The position numbers and the translations under genes were made by a program. Positions 41,701 through 48,519 of a DNA stretch of 64,000 nucleotides are shown here, piece by piece. The first letter of the stretch is position 1, and every line of letters begins with the position of its first letter. The notes below the pieces were generated by a model. The model saw only the letters and a program-made list of their open reading frames with translations, had not been told where the DNA came from and ran no database searches. The stretch is from JBEKOF01 sp049513975 (GTDB lineage: Bacteria > Verrucomicrobiota > Verrucomicrobiia > Limisphaerales > Palsa-1400). The stretch lies in contig JBEKVM010000001.1 of NCBI GenBank assembly GCA_049513975.1, positions 1-64,000 of the forward strand, in the 5' to 3' direction.

Positions 41701-41914
41701 CATGCAACCGCCGGGGCCGGGCGGCTCCGGCCGCGGCAACCTCTCCGGCGGAACCACCGACCAGAACGGCCGCCCCATGGGCGGCGACGCGTCAGGCCGG
41801 GGCGCGGCCGGGCGCAACGTCATCAAAGCGGAGGGCGTCATCCAGAATGCCCCCGTCGAGTTCCGCGACGCCCTGGAGAACTACTTTCACAACATCGAAA
41901 AACCAAACCCCTGA
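38720..41914 (+). CDS. large DUF4175-like membrane protein with coiled coil
   Basis: A 1064-aa protein. Transmembrane helices lie near residues 32-52, 60-80 and 163-183; a periplasmic beta-rich region follows to ~500. Then comes a long helical, Gln/Glu-rich coiled-coil stretch (~500-740, e.g. EEDAKRLEQELADAEKRAEE) and a Gly/Pro-rich tail before VIQNAPVEFRDALENYFHNI. This layout fits the DUF4175 family found beside BatA/MoxR-type clusters. The function is unknown. The genes at 46035, 47011 and 48503 continue in the same direction after the restriction gene inserted on the other strand. The ATG at 38720 was chosen. Confidence 0.72.
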   Translation: MPQNDNYTLVDLPEGLRRQFEKAGQRLWRVETTTAVCGVAASLLFSVLAVFMSDRLWATPVWLRVFIFLCGLGGATAAILAWARHWVWRRRDMRALATLVQKKYRRLGDRLLGIVELANEQQHLPNFSPALYHAAIAQVAEEARKFDFQQSVNVRPAKNMGWTAAGLSLLLLASSLALPQASWNAFLRWIEPGANVPRYTLVVLDGFAQKLIVPHGEPFEVSGTVRYLSFWKPSQVFAWFGRQPKTQSTVRSGTVRLQIAGQVENGVLKVRVGDALAEVTILPNHRPSLQQLAASIHLPDYLRYPDLSEAVQSGTFRALEGSRVGFVGTVSRPLAAASMQGGGRSLAALKVQGPTFSSPPAETEGAGELVFNWRDQLGLTNAAPWRLSLQRQSDQPPQADLPDLPRATAMLATDVMHIRAQAQDDFGVRDLGLIWGVDSDGGQTDPMSTEIKAEISSAQEKRVEEVFLWSPALYRIPADSTVELQGFARDYFPKRERARTASYFIRVLSPEAHAEMLRQNLEALMAQIEDITRLQEKIVSDTTDVKESAKDLPGAQQSARLTQSHEEQLQNARRLDELSRQGENTVREAMKNSLIPEDTIRQWSQTLQQWEKLSGEKMPEAARAMQAAAQDAKAGAQSQSTPSQPQNSQSQQQNAKAQEEDAKRLEQELADAEKRAEEVLEALRKMEQNANQNLDKLQALTLAQRLRRVGDEEQGLGGQLTTNLADTIGLPPQELPEKFKRLNTSYVKRQGGAHDESAALQAEISRFFERTQKPNYGKVSQDMKDSHASDELDRMGGLIQSNITIQTSLDLTNWSGRFQKWAEDLEPKEQAGQGGGGQGPPPLDLTKQLIALLRLRERQSTLRDQTGVLEWSKETTPDYKEQAAALATTQGNLGQALDLIHQATPVPAFDPPFHQVGTAMEEAQALLAKPQTDAVTDGTEARSVDALSDLINLINEAGQRGQQQQQEQAGDASAEEMAFLTRMMRSGNPNGPPGMQPPGPGGSGRGNLSGGTTDQNGRPMGGDASGRGAAGRNVIKAEGVIQNAPVEFRDALENYFHNIEKPNP

Positions 41915-41916
41915 CC

Positions 41917-41964
41917 GGGAGCACACGCGCCCCCGCGTGTCGCGGGCCGCGCCTCGCGGCCCGC
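41917..41964 (+). repeat. GGGAG-type two-hairpin REP
   Basis: GGGAG head, stem ACACGCG/CGCGTGT (loop CCCC), stem GGGCCGCG/CGCGGCCC (loop CCT). It lies in the 71-bp gap between the convergent DUF4175-like gene and the restriction operon and may also terminate transcription. Confidence 0.82.
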
Positions 41965-41985
41965 ATTCGGCGCGCAGCGCCGACA

Positions 41986-42360
41986 CTACATCGCCCCGTC
42001 TGCGAAATCACTTCCCGCGGCGGCGGCCGGCTTTGCCGCCTGACATTTCTTCTCCGACTTCAAACGGCGCAAGATCGCCTCGGCAGTAAAGTGTTCCAGC
42101 CATAACCGCTCGCGCGTGGCGGTGGCCCATTCGTTTGGCTCGTTGCCATAAACCAGGTCAATGTCGCGGATGCTTTGCAGACTCTCCTCCATGTCGTCCC
42201 TCAACCGCCGCTCCGCATCCGGCAGGTCGCGCATCGCCGCCACGGAACGCTCCACAAACCCCGCGTCCACCAGACCCGGCCTCGCCCAATCCCCGGCTGG
42301 AATGTGAAACGGACCGCGCGGCGGCGGCAAGGTGAATTCCAGTTGTGCCGCATTTTTCAT
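41986..42360 (-). CDS. small protein coupled to the restriction-modification gene
   Basis: A 124-aa acidic helical protein (MKNAAQLEFTLPPPRGPFHI, then RDLPDAERRLRDDMEESLQS and LVYGNEPNEWATATRERLWL). Its ATG overlaps the TGA of the upstream gene by one base (ATGA at 42357-42360), so its translation is coupled to the enzyme. I recognise no domain. The coupling suggests a subunit, specificity helper or regulator of the restriction-modification enzyme, which is inference. Confidence 0.6.
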   Translation of the reverse strand: MKNAAQLEFTLPPPRGPFHIPAGDWARPGLVDAGFVERSVAAMRDLPDAERRLRDDMEESLQSIRDIDLVYGNEPNEWATATRERLWLEHFTAEAILRRLKSEKKCQAAKPAAAAGSDFADGAM

Positions 42361-45300
42361 GTTTTCCAATCGAATGTGTTCGCCTTCACGCTCCGGTAAT
42401 TGGCATCCAGTTCCGGCTGGAGCAGAATCAGCGCCGCGATGCGCCGGGCCGTATGCGTCACCTCGCGCGCTTCGTCCGGCGTGAGCGCGCGGCCCAGCAA
42501 GCCAAATTCACGATAGCTCAACCACTTCTTAATGACCTGATAACCGCCGATGGTGTAGTCCCAGACCTTTTCCGGCACATTGCTCCAACAAGCCGAGTTG
42601 TTCAGATAAATGTCGTGCGTGACGGTGCCAAGCATTGTAGCGGCGTCTCTATGAGCGCCGCCATCCACCCGGCCGTCACCGACCGCCGCTGCCGCCGCCA
42701 ATTCCTCCGCCGAGTAGCTTCGTGTTTGCATCTTGCCCTTGCCCGGCATCGTCACCCCGTTCTGCCCCGCGTGCCCCCAGCCGGCGGTGAGGGAAAGGTT
42801 TGCAGTCGAGGACAACACGGCAATCGTCTTCAGTTCCGGGCGAACATTTCCGTTGGCAACGCCGGCCAACGGCGTTTCGGTGTCGAGCAACGCGGCAATT
42901 TGTTTGCCCAATTCCGCCGAGGCCAGCAAAAGGGCCTTGGAATCGGGCAACGGAATGCGCGGCCAATCCTGCCGGATGCCGTCAGCATTTTCCGCGAGGT
43001 ACGCCGGCGAATAACCGATGGCAAGCGCATGCATCCAAATCAATGCCGCCATGTCTGCATCATCGGGATTCTTGATGCCGAAGTTGGCAAGATAGGCGCG
43101 GGCGGCAACTGATAGGTTGGCGGTAATTTTCTCCCTGCCCGCTTTGTAAGCAGGAGCAGCCTCTTCGAGTACGCTGGCCATCTCGCCGTTGCCATCGTCT
43201 TTTTTGTTTGGCTTGCCTTTCGCCGCCGCGCGCAGTCGCATTGGAATTGCCACAGCATCAGGCGTCAAATAATGATCGTCACACAAACAGGCTGTGTAAC
43301 TCATTGGCGCGCCTTCAGGGCTCCGGGGGCAATTCATGCGGGTGAGTAGAAACGAGTTTCCTTTCCAAGATTGCTTCCAAAGCGTTGGCCGCGGCTCATT
43401 CCACAGCGGGCGTTCCGAACTGTAGTAGCACCAGCGCGTGTCAAACGGGCGGAGCGCATAACGAAGTAGATGGTTCGGTTCAAAATCTTCCGCAGCCCTC
43501 ACTTTCTCTCTGGCCTTCTTCGCGTCAAATCGGGCGGCGTCTTCCGTCAGCCCGGTTTTCAAAGCCTTCAAATCGTCCCAAGAAAAATTCGGGTCGTAAT
43601 AATCGCGCAGGCGTTTTTCTAGAGCCGCGCGATCGAAATCAATCAGGGCACCTGCCCTCTTTTCCATCAAACCATTGCTCGGAGTTTCGACGCCAAGTTC
43701 GGTCAAACGCGCCCACCCGTGATAATCTCCAGCGACATCAGAAGGGCAAAAAGAAAAACGATTGTTCTTCTCCGGTACAATTTTTTCATACTGCTTGGCA
43801 AATTCCGTCGCCTTCAAGCTGTCGAGCATCTCCGCGCGCTTTTCCGCGCCCCAGAACTGACGAAAGAAAACCCGAGGCTGCTTGGTCCGTTTCGGTTTCC
43901 GCACCATTAATCCAATCGCTGTCCCGACGCGGATGCCTTCGCGGTTGTATTCGGTCGAAAAAACCGACGGGTCGGGTTTGCCCTCCGGCGTGAGTTTGCC
44001 GGTTTCACGACTGTCGCCATTCAAACAATCAAACCAAAGTGAATCGAATTCTTTCAGGAACCGCCGGCGCATGACTACGAAAGACGGGTCGCCCAAGTAC
44101 GAAAAGTTGGAGATGAAGCAGACGATGCCTTTGCCGGTCTTTTCTGCGATGCGTCGCTCCGCCAAGCGAAAGAAACGAACGTAAAGATCATCGAGATTGA
44201 ACTTCTTGATGCCCCATTCCTGGATCAAACCTTCTTTGTATGGCTCGACCAAGCCTTGCTCCTCCGCCGGGCTGATGCCCGCGTAGGCGTTGTAGGGTGG
44301 ATTGCCGAGAACGACCAGAATCTTCTCAAGCTTCACTCTGCCCGCGCCTGTGCGCTCGGCTTCCAGTTCCGGCCAGTTGGCGAGCTTGGGATTCTCTCCG
44401 GCAAAATCCCAGCCGGTGAGCGCATTGGTCAGAAAAATTCCGGCGCGTTCGTTTTTCGCATCATCCAGCGGCACGGCGAGGTTTTGCAACAGCAACCCCA
44501 TTTGCAAATGAGCCACCACGAAAGGCGCAGGCATGATTTCAAAACCAAAGACACGATTTTGCGCGGCTTCTTTCACTGCGAGTTCCGCCAGCGCCCCTTC
44601 GCCTTGTTCTTCTTTGAGAGTGCGGGCAATTACTCGCAACACCTCCACCAGATATTTGCCGGTGCCGCAGCAAGGGTCGAGCACGAACACGCGCGGGTCG
44701 GCCAGGCCGCCGGGGATGTCCAGTTCCTCCCGCAACACCCTGTCCACCCGCGCCACCTGATATTGCACAATCTCCGGCGGCGTATACCACACTCCCAGTT
44801 GCTTGCGCAGTTCGGGATCGAAGGCTTCCAGGAACGGTTCGTAGAAATACTGCACGGCGTGGTCTTCCACAAACCGTTCAAAGAACGCGGCATGGTCAAC
44901 CCGGTTGAGCGCGGCCGCCGTCCAGTCGAGAACTTCCACCAGTCCGAGCGGGCCGAGCTTGGCCGGCGTGGCCACCTGATCGAACAAAGCGGAAATCATC
45001 GGCACATGGAGCGTCCAGGCGGCGGATTTCCAATCGAAATCGTTTTTGCGTTGCGGTTTTTCCTTGCGCCAGAGCACCCACGCGGAAAAGACGCCGTAAA
45101 ATAAAGTTTGGACCAGGGTGGAGCGGAAGAAGTGTTCGCCCTTCGCCGCCTCGAACTTCATCCCCAGCGCTTCTTCCAAAGCGGTGCGCACCGCGGCCAG
45201 CGCCGGCAAATCCCCCGCGCCCTCGACCCGCGACCGGGCATCGCGTGCGTAGGAGGCCAGGAAAAAAGCCACGTCCTTGGGGTTCTTTAATTCCGCGTTG

Positions 45301-45839
45301 GACAGGAGAACGCGCTTGAGGAATTCAGCAAAGCGTTCGCCGAGTTCGTTGGCGGCTTTGCGCGGCTGCGCGGCAATCTCCCAGAAAGTTCTTTCGTCGG
45401 GAGCAAGCCGGAACGATTCCAGCCGGATGGGCTGGCCGTTGTCACCGCGTTTCAGGAGCAGAAAACTTCGGTAGTTCGTCACCAGCACCAGCCCGTAACG
45501 CATCACATAGGCGCGGACTTGCTTGGTGCCCGCGATGTCTTCAACCTCGGCATCGGTGGCCTTGACTTCGATGACGCCGCGCGAGGGCAGCGGGATTCCC
45601 AGGAGCGGAGCTTCTTCGTCCGTGTTCTCGAGTTGGTCGGCAGTGAACAGCCCGCCGTCCGGCAGTCCCGCGCCGCTGTTCTTCACATGGATGAAACAGC
45701 GGACTTTGGGTTTAAGCGTGTGACCGACGGCATTGAGGAGATTGGCCAGCGCGCCGTAGCCGGAAGTTTCCTTGACGACCGCGCCGGAGGAACGAATGGC
45801 GCGCAATTCGCCGAGGTAGGTTTCGAGGGCGTCGGTCAT
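42357..45839 (-). CDS. single-chain type ISP/IIG-like restriction-modification enzyme
   Basis: A 1160-aa protein. The N-terminal part has a PD-(D/E)xK-like nuclease pattern (LPDGGLFT with D61, VIEVKATD with E91 and K93). The central N6-adenine methyltransferase has motif I DPCCGTGKYLVEV (~388-400) and the catalytic motif IV NPPY (513-516). The C-terminal ~600 residues match the target-recognition and coupler region of type ISP enzymes (VWDYTIGGYQVIKKWLSYRE near the end). No helicase motifs were seen, unlike full-length type ISP proteins. Such enzymes methylate host DNA and cut unmodified invading DNA. A REP hairpin lies in frame at 42636-42664. It is convergent to its upstream neighbour and divergent from the downstream one, so it looks inserted between two parts of a cluster. 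Confidence 0.85.
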   Translation of the reverse strand: MTDALETYLGELRAIRSSGAVVKETSGYGALANLLNAVGHTLKPKVRCFIHVKNSGAGLPDGGLFTADQLENTDEEAPLLGIPLPSRGVIEVKATDAEVEDIAGTKQVRAYVMRYGLVLVTNYRSFLLLKRGDNGQPIRLESFRLAPDERTFWEIAAQPRKAANELGERFAEFLKRVLLSNAELKNPKDVAFFLASYARDARSRVEGAGDLPALAAVRTALEEALGMKFEAAKGEHFFRSTLVQTLFYGVFSAWVLWRKEKPQRKNDFDWKSAAWTLHVPMISALFDQVATPAKLGPLGLVEVLDWTAAALNRVDHAAFFERFVEDHAVQYFYEPFLEAFDPELRKQLGVWYTPPEIVQYQVARVDRVLREELDIPGGLADPRVFVLDPCCGTGKYLVEVLRVIARTLKEEQGEGALAELAVKEAAQNRVFGFEIMPAPFVVAHLQMGLLLQNLAVPLDDAKNERAGIFLTNALTGWDFAGENPKLANWPELEAERTGAGRVKLEKILVVLGNPPYNAYAGISPAEEQGLVEPYKEGLIQEWGIKKFNLDDLYVRFFRLAERRIAEKTGKGIVCFISNFSYLGDPSFVVMRRRFLKEFDSLWFDCLNGDSRETGKLTPEGKPDPSVFSTEYNREGIRVGTAIGLMVRKPKRTKQPRVFFRQFWGAEKRAEMLDSLKATEFAKQYEKIVPEKNNRFSFCPSDVAGDYHGWARLTELGVETPSNGLMEKRAGALIDFDRAALEKRLRDYYDPNFSWDDLKALKTGLTEDAARFDAKKAREKVRAAEDFEPNHLLRYALRPFDTRWCYYSSERPLWNEPRPTLWKQSWKGNSFLLTRMNCPRSPEGAPMSYTACLCDDHYLTPDAVAIPMRLRAAAKGKPNKKDDGNGEMASVLEEAAPAYKAGREKITANLSVAARAYLANFGIKNPDDADMAALIWMHALAIGYSPAYLAENADGIRQDWPRIPLPDSKALLLASAELGKQIAALLDTETPLAGVANGNVRPELKTIAVLSSTANLSLTAGWGHAGQNGVTMPGKGKMQTRSYSAEELAAAAAVGDGRVDGGAHRDAATMLGTVTHDIYLNNSACWSNVPEKVWDYTIGGYQVIKKWLSYREFGLLGRALTPDEAREVTHTARRIAALILLQPELDANYRSVKANTFDWKT
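42636..42664 (+). repeat. TGTAG-type REP inside the restriction gene
   Basis: TGTAG head then GCGGCG and CTC pairing with GAG and CGCCGC around loop TAT, with one bulged T. In the minus-strand gene it encodes GGAHRDAAT in the segment between AAAAAVGDGRVD and MLGTVTHDIY. Confidence 0.65.
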
Positions 45840-46034
45840 GTCTTCCGCAAATGATTCTGAAATTCCCGCTTCATGTCCACGCAAAAGCGCGTCCTTCCCC
45901 TTCTACGGTCGCATTTAATCGTCCCCCCCATCTTTTTTGCTGCTTTCCCCGGCGCGCCGGCCTAAAATGTGAAAGTGAGGTTGAAGAAATGTGGTTTCAA
46001 CGTAGCTTAAGTTTTGCAGGCTGAGAATTGAATC

Positions 46035-47021
46035 TTGAACTTTAAACCCGCCATCCTTCTCGCGCTGGCGTGCCTGGCCCCCGCCGGCGCGCTCGCGCAA
46101 CAGCTCTTCACCGGCTCGGCCGAGATTTTGCCCGAACAGGTGGACCGCATGTATCTCAAAGGCCTGGATTACCTGGCCCGCACCCAGGCGCCGGCCGGCA
46201 ATTGGCCGGATGCAACCGGCGGGCCTGCGGCCATCGCCGGCCTGGCGCTGGTCAGCGTCCTGGCCCACGGGGATGACCCCAACTACGGCCCCTACTCGCT
46301 GACGATCCATCGCGGGCTGGATTATCTATTGAAGCATCAGGACCAAAGGACCGGCTACATCGGCCCCAGCATGTACAATCACGGCTTTGCCACTTTGGCC
46401 CTGGCGGAATCTTACGGCGCGGTCAACGACGACCGGCTGGGGCCGGCATTGCAGAAGGCCCTGCGGCTCATCCTCACCTCTCAGGAGGCCAACGGCGCCA
46501 AGGCCTGGCGTTATTCGCCCGAATCCCGGGACGCCGACACCACGGTGAGCGGCGCGCAAATGGTGGCGCTGATGGCGGCGCGCAACGCCGGGATTCCGGT
46601 CCCCGAAAAAAGCATCCAGGACGGCCTGCGGTTCTATTTCTCCGTCCAGACGCCGGATGGCGGCATCGGCTATGTTTCCCCCCAGGGTCCCAACGCCACC
46701 CGCACCGCCATCGGCTGTCTGGTCATGGCGCTGGCCAAGGAAAAGAACTCCACCGCCTTCCAGTCCGCCTTCCAATTTCTGAGGAACGCGGGCAACGACA
46801 TGCAATATCCCGCCTATTTTCGCTACTACGCTTCCCAGGCTTACTTTCACGCCTCGCCGGAACAGTGGAACAATTGGAACCACGACAACATCAAAACCCT
46901 GCGCGCCAGCCAAAACGCGGACGGGAGCTGGGACGGGGCGTTCGGGAGCACTTTTAACACGGCCGGCTCGCTGCTGTCCCTGGCGTTGAATTATCGCTAC
47001 CTGCCCATCTATGAGCGCTGA
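46035..47021 (+). CDS. secreted prenyltransferase/squalene-cyclase-repeat protein
   Basis: A 328-aa protein with a TTG start and a signal peptide (LNFKPAILLALACLAPAGALA). It has repeated alpha/alpha-toroid units of the prenyltransferase/squalene oxidase type: GLDYLARTQAPAGNWPDATG, GLDYLLKHQDQRTGYIG, GLRFYFSVQTPDGGIGYVSP and TLRASQNADGSWDGAFGS. The family fold is known from terpene cyclases and alpha-2-macroglobulins. The catalytic aspartate motif of true cyclases is not evident, so a binding or scaffold role is more likely. It overlaps the next gene by 11 bp. Confidence 0.82.
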   Translation: MNFKPAILLALACLAPAGALAQQLFTGSAEILPEQVDRMYLKGLDYLARTQAPAGNWPDATGGPAAIAGLALVSVLAHGDDPNYGPYSLTIHRGLDYLLKHQDQRTGYIGPSMYNHGFATLALAESYGAVNDDRLGPALQKALRLILTSQEANGAKAWRYSPESRDADTTVSGAQMVALMAARNAGIPVPEKSIQDGLRFYFSVQTPDGGIGYVSPQGPNATRTAIGCLVMALAKEKNSTAFQSAFQFLRNAGNDMQYPAYFRYYASQAYFHASPEQWNNWNHDNIKTLRASQNADGSWDGAFGSTFNTAGSLLSLALNYRYLPIYER

Positions 47022-48519
47022 CCGATCTGCGCATTTGCTCCTGGCGCTTTGCTTCAGCATGGCGACGGCCGCTCCGGCCTCGGATGATCTGTTGCAATTC
47101 CTCGACGGGGCGGTTCTGCACGGGGCTTTGCAAAGCGTGGATGCCTCGCACGGGCTGCGCTGGCAGCATCCCGATGCGAAAACGCCGTTTGATTTAATGC
47201 CCGCGCATGTGGATTACGTGCGCTTTCCGCAGGCCAAATCGCTGGCCCTGACCCCCTCCTGCCATATTCGGTTCGCCGGCGGCGACGATTTGTTCGGCTC
47301 TCTCATTTCCCTGGATGGGCAGACCATGCAATTCAGCACCTGGTTTGGCGGAACGATGAAAATCCCGCGCGCGGCCATCCAAACCATCACCTTTCTGCCC
47401 AAAAACTATTCCATCGTTTATGAAGGGCCGGCCGATGCGTCCGAGTGGACCATCTCTACCGCCAGGCAAAATATCCGCCTCGGCGGCGTCAACGGGCGCA
47501 TTCTCAACGGCAACATCGTGATCATGGGAGGCGGCCAGTTGGTGATTGGCGGGAACACCTACACCGCCGCGCAACAAGGGCCGCCCAACTGGACTTATCG
47601 GGACGGATCTTTTGTCACCGCCGGGGCCGCCATTTTGGGCCGCAATTTCAACCTCACCGGCTCTTCCACCATTGAATTCGATCTGGCCTGCGACGGCCCT
47701 TTTAATCTGACCCTGGGCCTCTACAGCGCGTCGCTGGAGCGGGTCGAGGCGCAGTACACCGTCCCGCGCAACGCCACTGCTGTCAACAATACTTCAATCG
47801 TGGTCGAGCTGGACAACGGCCAAATTTCCCTGCTCCGCGCCGGGCGCGGCTGGGAGCCTAATGCCCAGCACACTGGAGCCCTGACGAATTTTGAGACCCG
47901 CGGCAAACCGGCCCGCGTCACCCTCAATTGCAACGCGGAGGAAGGCAGCCTGGCCGTGCTGGTGGATGGCGCGGAAGTGAGACGCTGGACGGACCTGGGC
48001 AACTTCAACGACTTTGGAACCGGCTTTGTCGTGCAAAACCAGCCCACCGGCAGCACGGTCAAGTTGAGCCGTTTCAAAATCAGCAAGTGGCAGGGCCGGT
48101 ATGAACCGGCCATCGCCGCCGCCGGCGCCACCAATGCCGACCTGCTTTCCTTCATCAACCGCGACAAGGCCGGCGGAAGAATCGAAGGCATCACCGGCGG
48201 GAAGCTGGACGTGGACCTGGGTGGAAACATCCTGCACATCCCCTGCGAGCGGGTGCGGCAGATTGATTTTGCCCAGTCCAGCGCGGTGGCCGAACCCCGC
48301 GGCCCGTGGGAGGTGCGCGCCGTCTTCCCGGGCGGCGGCAGTGTTTCCTTCCAATTGGAAAAGTGGGACGACACCGCCATTGCCGGGCACAGCGCGCTGT
48401 TCGGCGCCGTGGCCTTCCAACCCGGCTCCATCCGTCAAATGGAGTTTAATCTGGACCGGCCCAGAACCGGACCCGCCGCCGCCTCCCCGGAGAACGAATT
48501 CGATGCGCTGGACCAATAA
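47011..48519 (+). CDS. secreted orphan, paralogue 1 of a tandem pair
   Basis: A 502-aa protein with a signal peptide (HLLLALCFSMATAAPAS). It starts with short beta units of the type LLQFLDGAVLHGALQSVDA and DDLFGSLISLDGQTMQFSTW followed by MKIPRAAIQTITFLP. The middle (residues ~185-360) is a LamG/concanavalin-like beta-sandwich (STIEFDLACDGPFNLTLGLY, FNDFGTGFVVQNQPTGSTVK). A last unit repeats the first (DKAGGRIEGITGGKLDVDLG). The next gene encodes the same architecture. It overlaps both neighbours, so it belongs to one operon. Probable envelope or extracellular binding protein; the function is unknown. Confidence 0.75.
   Translation: MSADRSAHLLLALCFSMATAAPASDDLLQFLDGAVLHGALQSVDASHGLRWQHPDAKTPFDLMPAHVDYVRFPQAKSLALTPSCHIRFAGGDDLFGSLISLDGQTMQFSTWFGGTMKIPRAAIQTITFLPKNYSIVYEGPADASEWTISTARQNIRLGGVNGRILNGNIVIMGGGQLVIGGNTYTAAQQGPPNWTYRDGSFVTAGAAILGRNFNLTGSSTIEFDLACDGPFNLTLGLYSASLERVEAQYTVPRNATAVNNTSIVVELDNGQISLLRAGRGWEPNAQHTGALTNFETRGKPARVTLNCNAEEGSLAVLVDGAEVRRWTDLGNFNDFGTGFVVQNQPTGSTVKLSRFKISKWQGRYEPAIAAAGATNADLLSFINRDKAGGRIEGITGGKLDVDLGGNILHIPCERVRQIDFAQSSAVAEPRGPWEVRAVFPGGGSVSFQLEKWDDTAIAGHSALFGAVAFQPGSIRQMEFNLDRPRTGPAAASPENEFDALDQ

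Noticed and set aside
41986..45839. Larger defence system such as DISARM or BREX around the methyltransferase gene
   Set aside because: None of the other components (helicase DrmA/DrmD, PglZ, BrxC and so on) is nearby; only the enzyme and one small coupled gene are seen.
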